6,432 nucleotides of DNA from contig PTKD01000116.1 of NCBI GenBank assembly GCA_002938115.1, forward strand, positions 1 through 6,432, given 5' to 3'. The stretch comes from Alphaproteobacteria bacterium MarineAlpha9_Bin7. GTDB taxonomy: Bacteria > Pseudomonadota > Alphaproteobacteria > UBA7887. Positions 6,252-6,432 of this stretch are shown one piece after another. Positions within the stretch are counted from its first letter, which is position 1. Each line of letters begins with the position of its first letter. The notes under the pieces were generated by a model, which was given only the letters and a program-made list of their open reading frames with translations, ran no database searches and was not told the DNA's origin. The position numbers were made by a program, and so were the translations under genes.

Positions 6252-6432
6252 ATGTTGGTCAAGTATTGTAACAACGCATTGCGCGTGATGGTCAGAATTA
6301 GAGTGTCGACTAGACTAAACCATTTAAATCGAAAAATTTTGCGTTTTACGTTGTTACAACGAACGGTTTTGACCGCTGTCTGCGTCACCTTAACTGCCCA
6401 ATTGGGTGGTTGCAGCTCTGCGCACCGCGCCC
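6252..6432 (+). CDS. Probable lipoprotein, N-terminal part only (runs off right edge)
   Basis: From the ATG at 6252 the frame stays open to the window end, giving 60 residues. The translation has a basic stretch (RVSTRLNHLNRKILRF), then a hydrophobic run TVLTAVCVTLTAQ, then LGGCSS, a lipobox with the lipidated Cys at 6411-6413. This is a classical lipoprotein signal, so the product is predicted to be an envelope lipoprotein. The n-region from 6252 is unusually long; the ATG at 6288 or a downstream TTG at 6339 would give more normal signals. No strong Shine-Dalgarno decides between them. The mature protein is outside the window, so no family can be named. It follows the dsbA-like gene in the same direction with about 140 bp between, so operon membership is uncertain. 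Confidence 0.6.
   Translation, partial: MLVKYCNNALRVMVRIRVSTRLNHLNRKILRFTLLQRTVLTAVCVTLTAQLGGCSSAHRA
6266..6359. repeat. Inverted pair of TTGTNACAA palindromes near the lipoprotein start
   Basis: TTGTAACAACG (6266-6276) and CGTTGTTACAA (6349-6359) are exact reverse complements. Each contains a TTGTNACAA palindrome, and the second extends to the 13-bp palindrome CGTTGTTACAACG (6349-6361). Centre spacing is about 85 bp, or roughly eight helical turns. They overlap the 5' end of the lipoprotein frame, so they could be operator sites if the true start lies downstream of 6276. Coincidence is possible. Confidence 0.35.

Overview
The window looks like a chromosomal housekeeping and envelope segment from an alphaproteobacterium, most likely a Rhodospirillales-type lineage with moderate GC content. 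This rests on two things: the RNase E-like Arg-rich tail ending in a GWWQR motif, and the grouping of an RNase E tail, a class I/II aminotransferase, a gamma-glutamyltransferase (GGT)-like lipoprotein, a BepA-type M48 protease and a DsbA/ScsC-like protein. The taxonomic call is inference; no rRNA or marker gene is present.

Layout. Bases 1-882 (+) hold the C-terminal part of a gene entering from the left edge, most likely rne. Facing it across 46 bp is a two-gene minus-strand unit, transcribed from about 3771 to 929. Its first gene is a GGT-like lipoprotein, and the second is a PLP-dependent aminotransferase whose ATG overlaps the upstream stop in an ATGA junction. Diverging from that unit is a plus-strand group: a secreted M48 zinc metalloprotease with a C-terminal TPR-like region (3770-5179), a possible 24-codon leader ORF (5255-5329), a periplasmic DsbA/ScsC-like thiol oxidoreductase (5329-6108), and the first 60 codons of a probable lipoprotein that runs off the right edge (6252-6432).

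How the genes may work together. The plus-strand pair suggests envelope protein quality control: a BepA-like protease/chaperone next to a disulfide oxidoreductase or isomerase. The minus-strand pair suggests amino-acid or peptide metabolism split between envelope (GGT-like lipoprotein) and cytoplasm (aminotransferase). However, the GGT-like protein has lost several residues that bind the gamma-glutamyl group in the E. coli enzyme, so its substrate is unclear.

The most unusual points are: the divergent GGT-like and M48 genes whose ATG codons share one CATG palindrome, leaving no intergenic DNA; the altered GGT active site; the small ORF with a strong ribosome binding site joined to the dsbA-like gene by a TAATG overlap; and palindromic or repeated short sites around the start of the last gene. 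No mobile element, CRISPR array, tRNA or rRNA was seen, and nothing amounts to a clear new multi-gene system.
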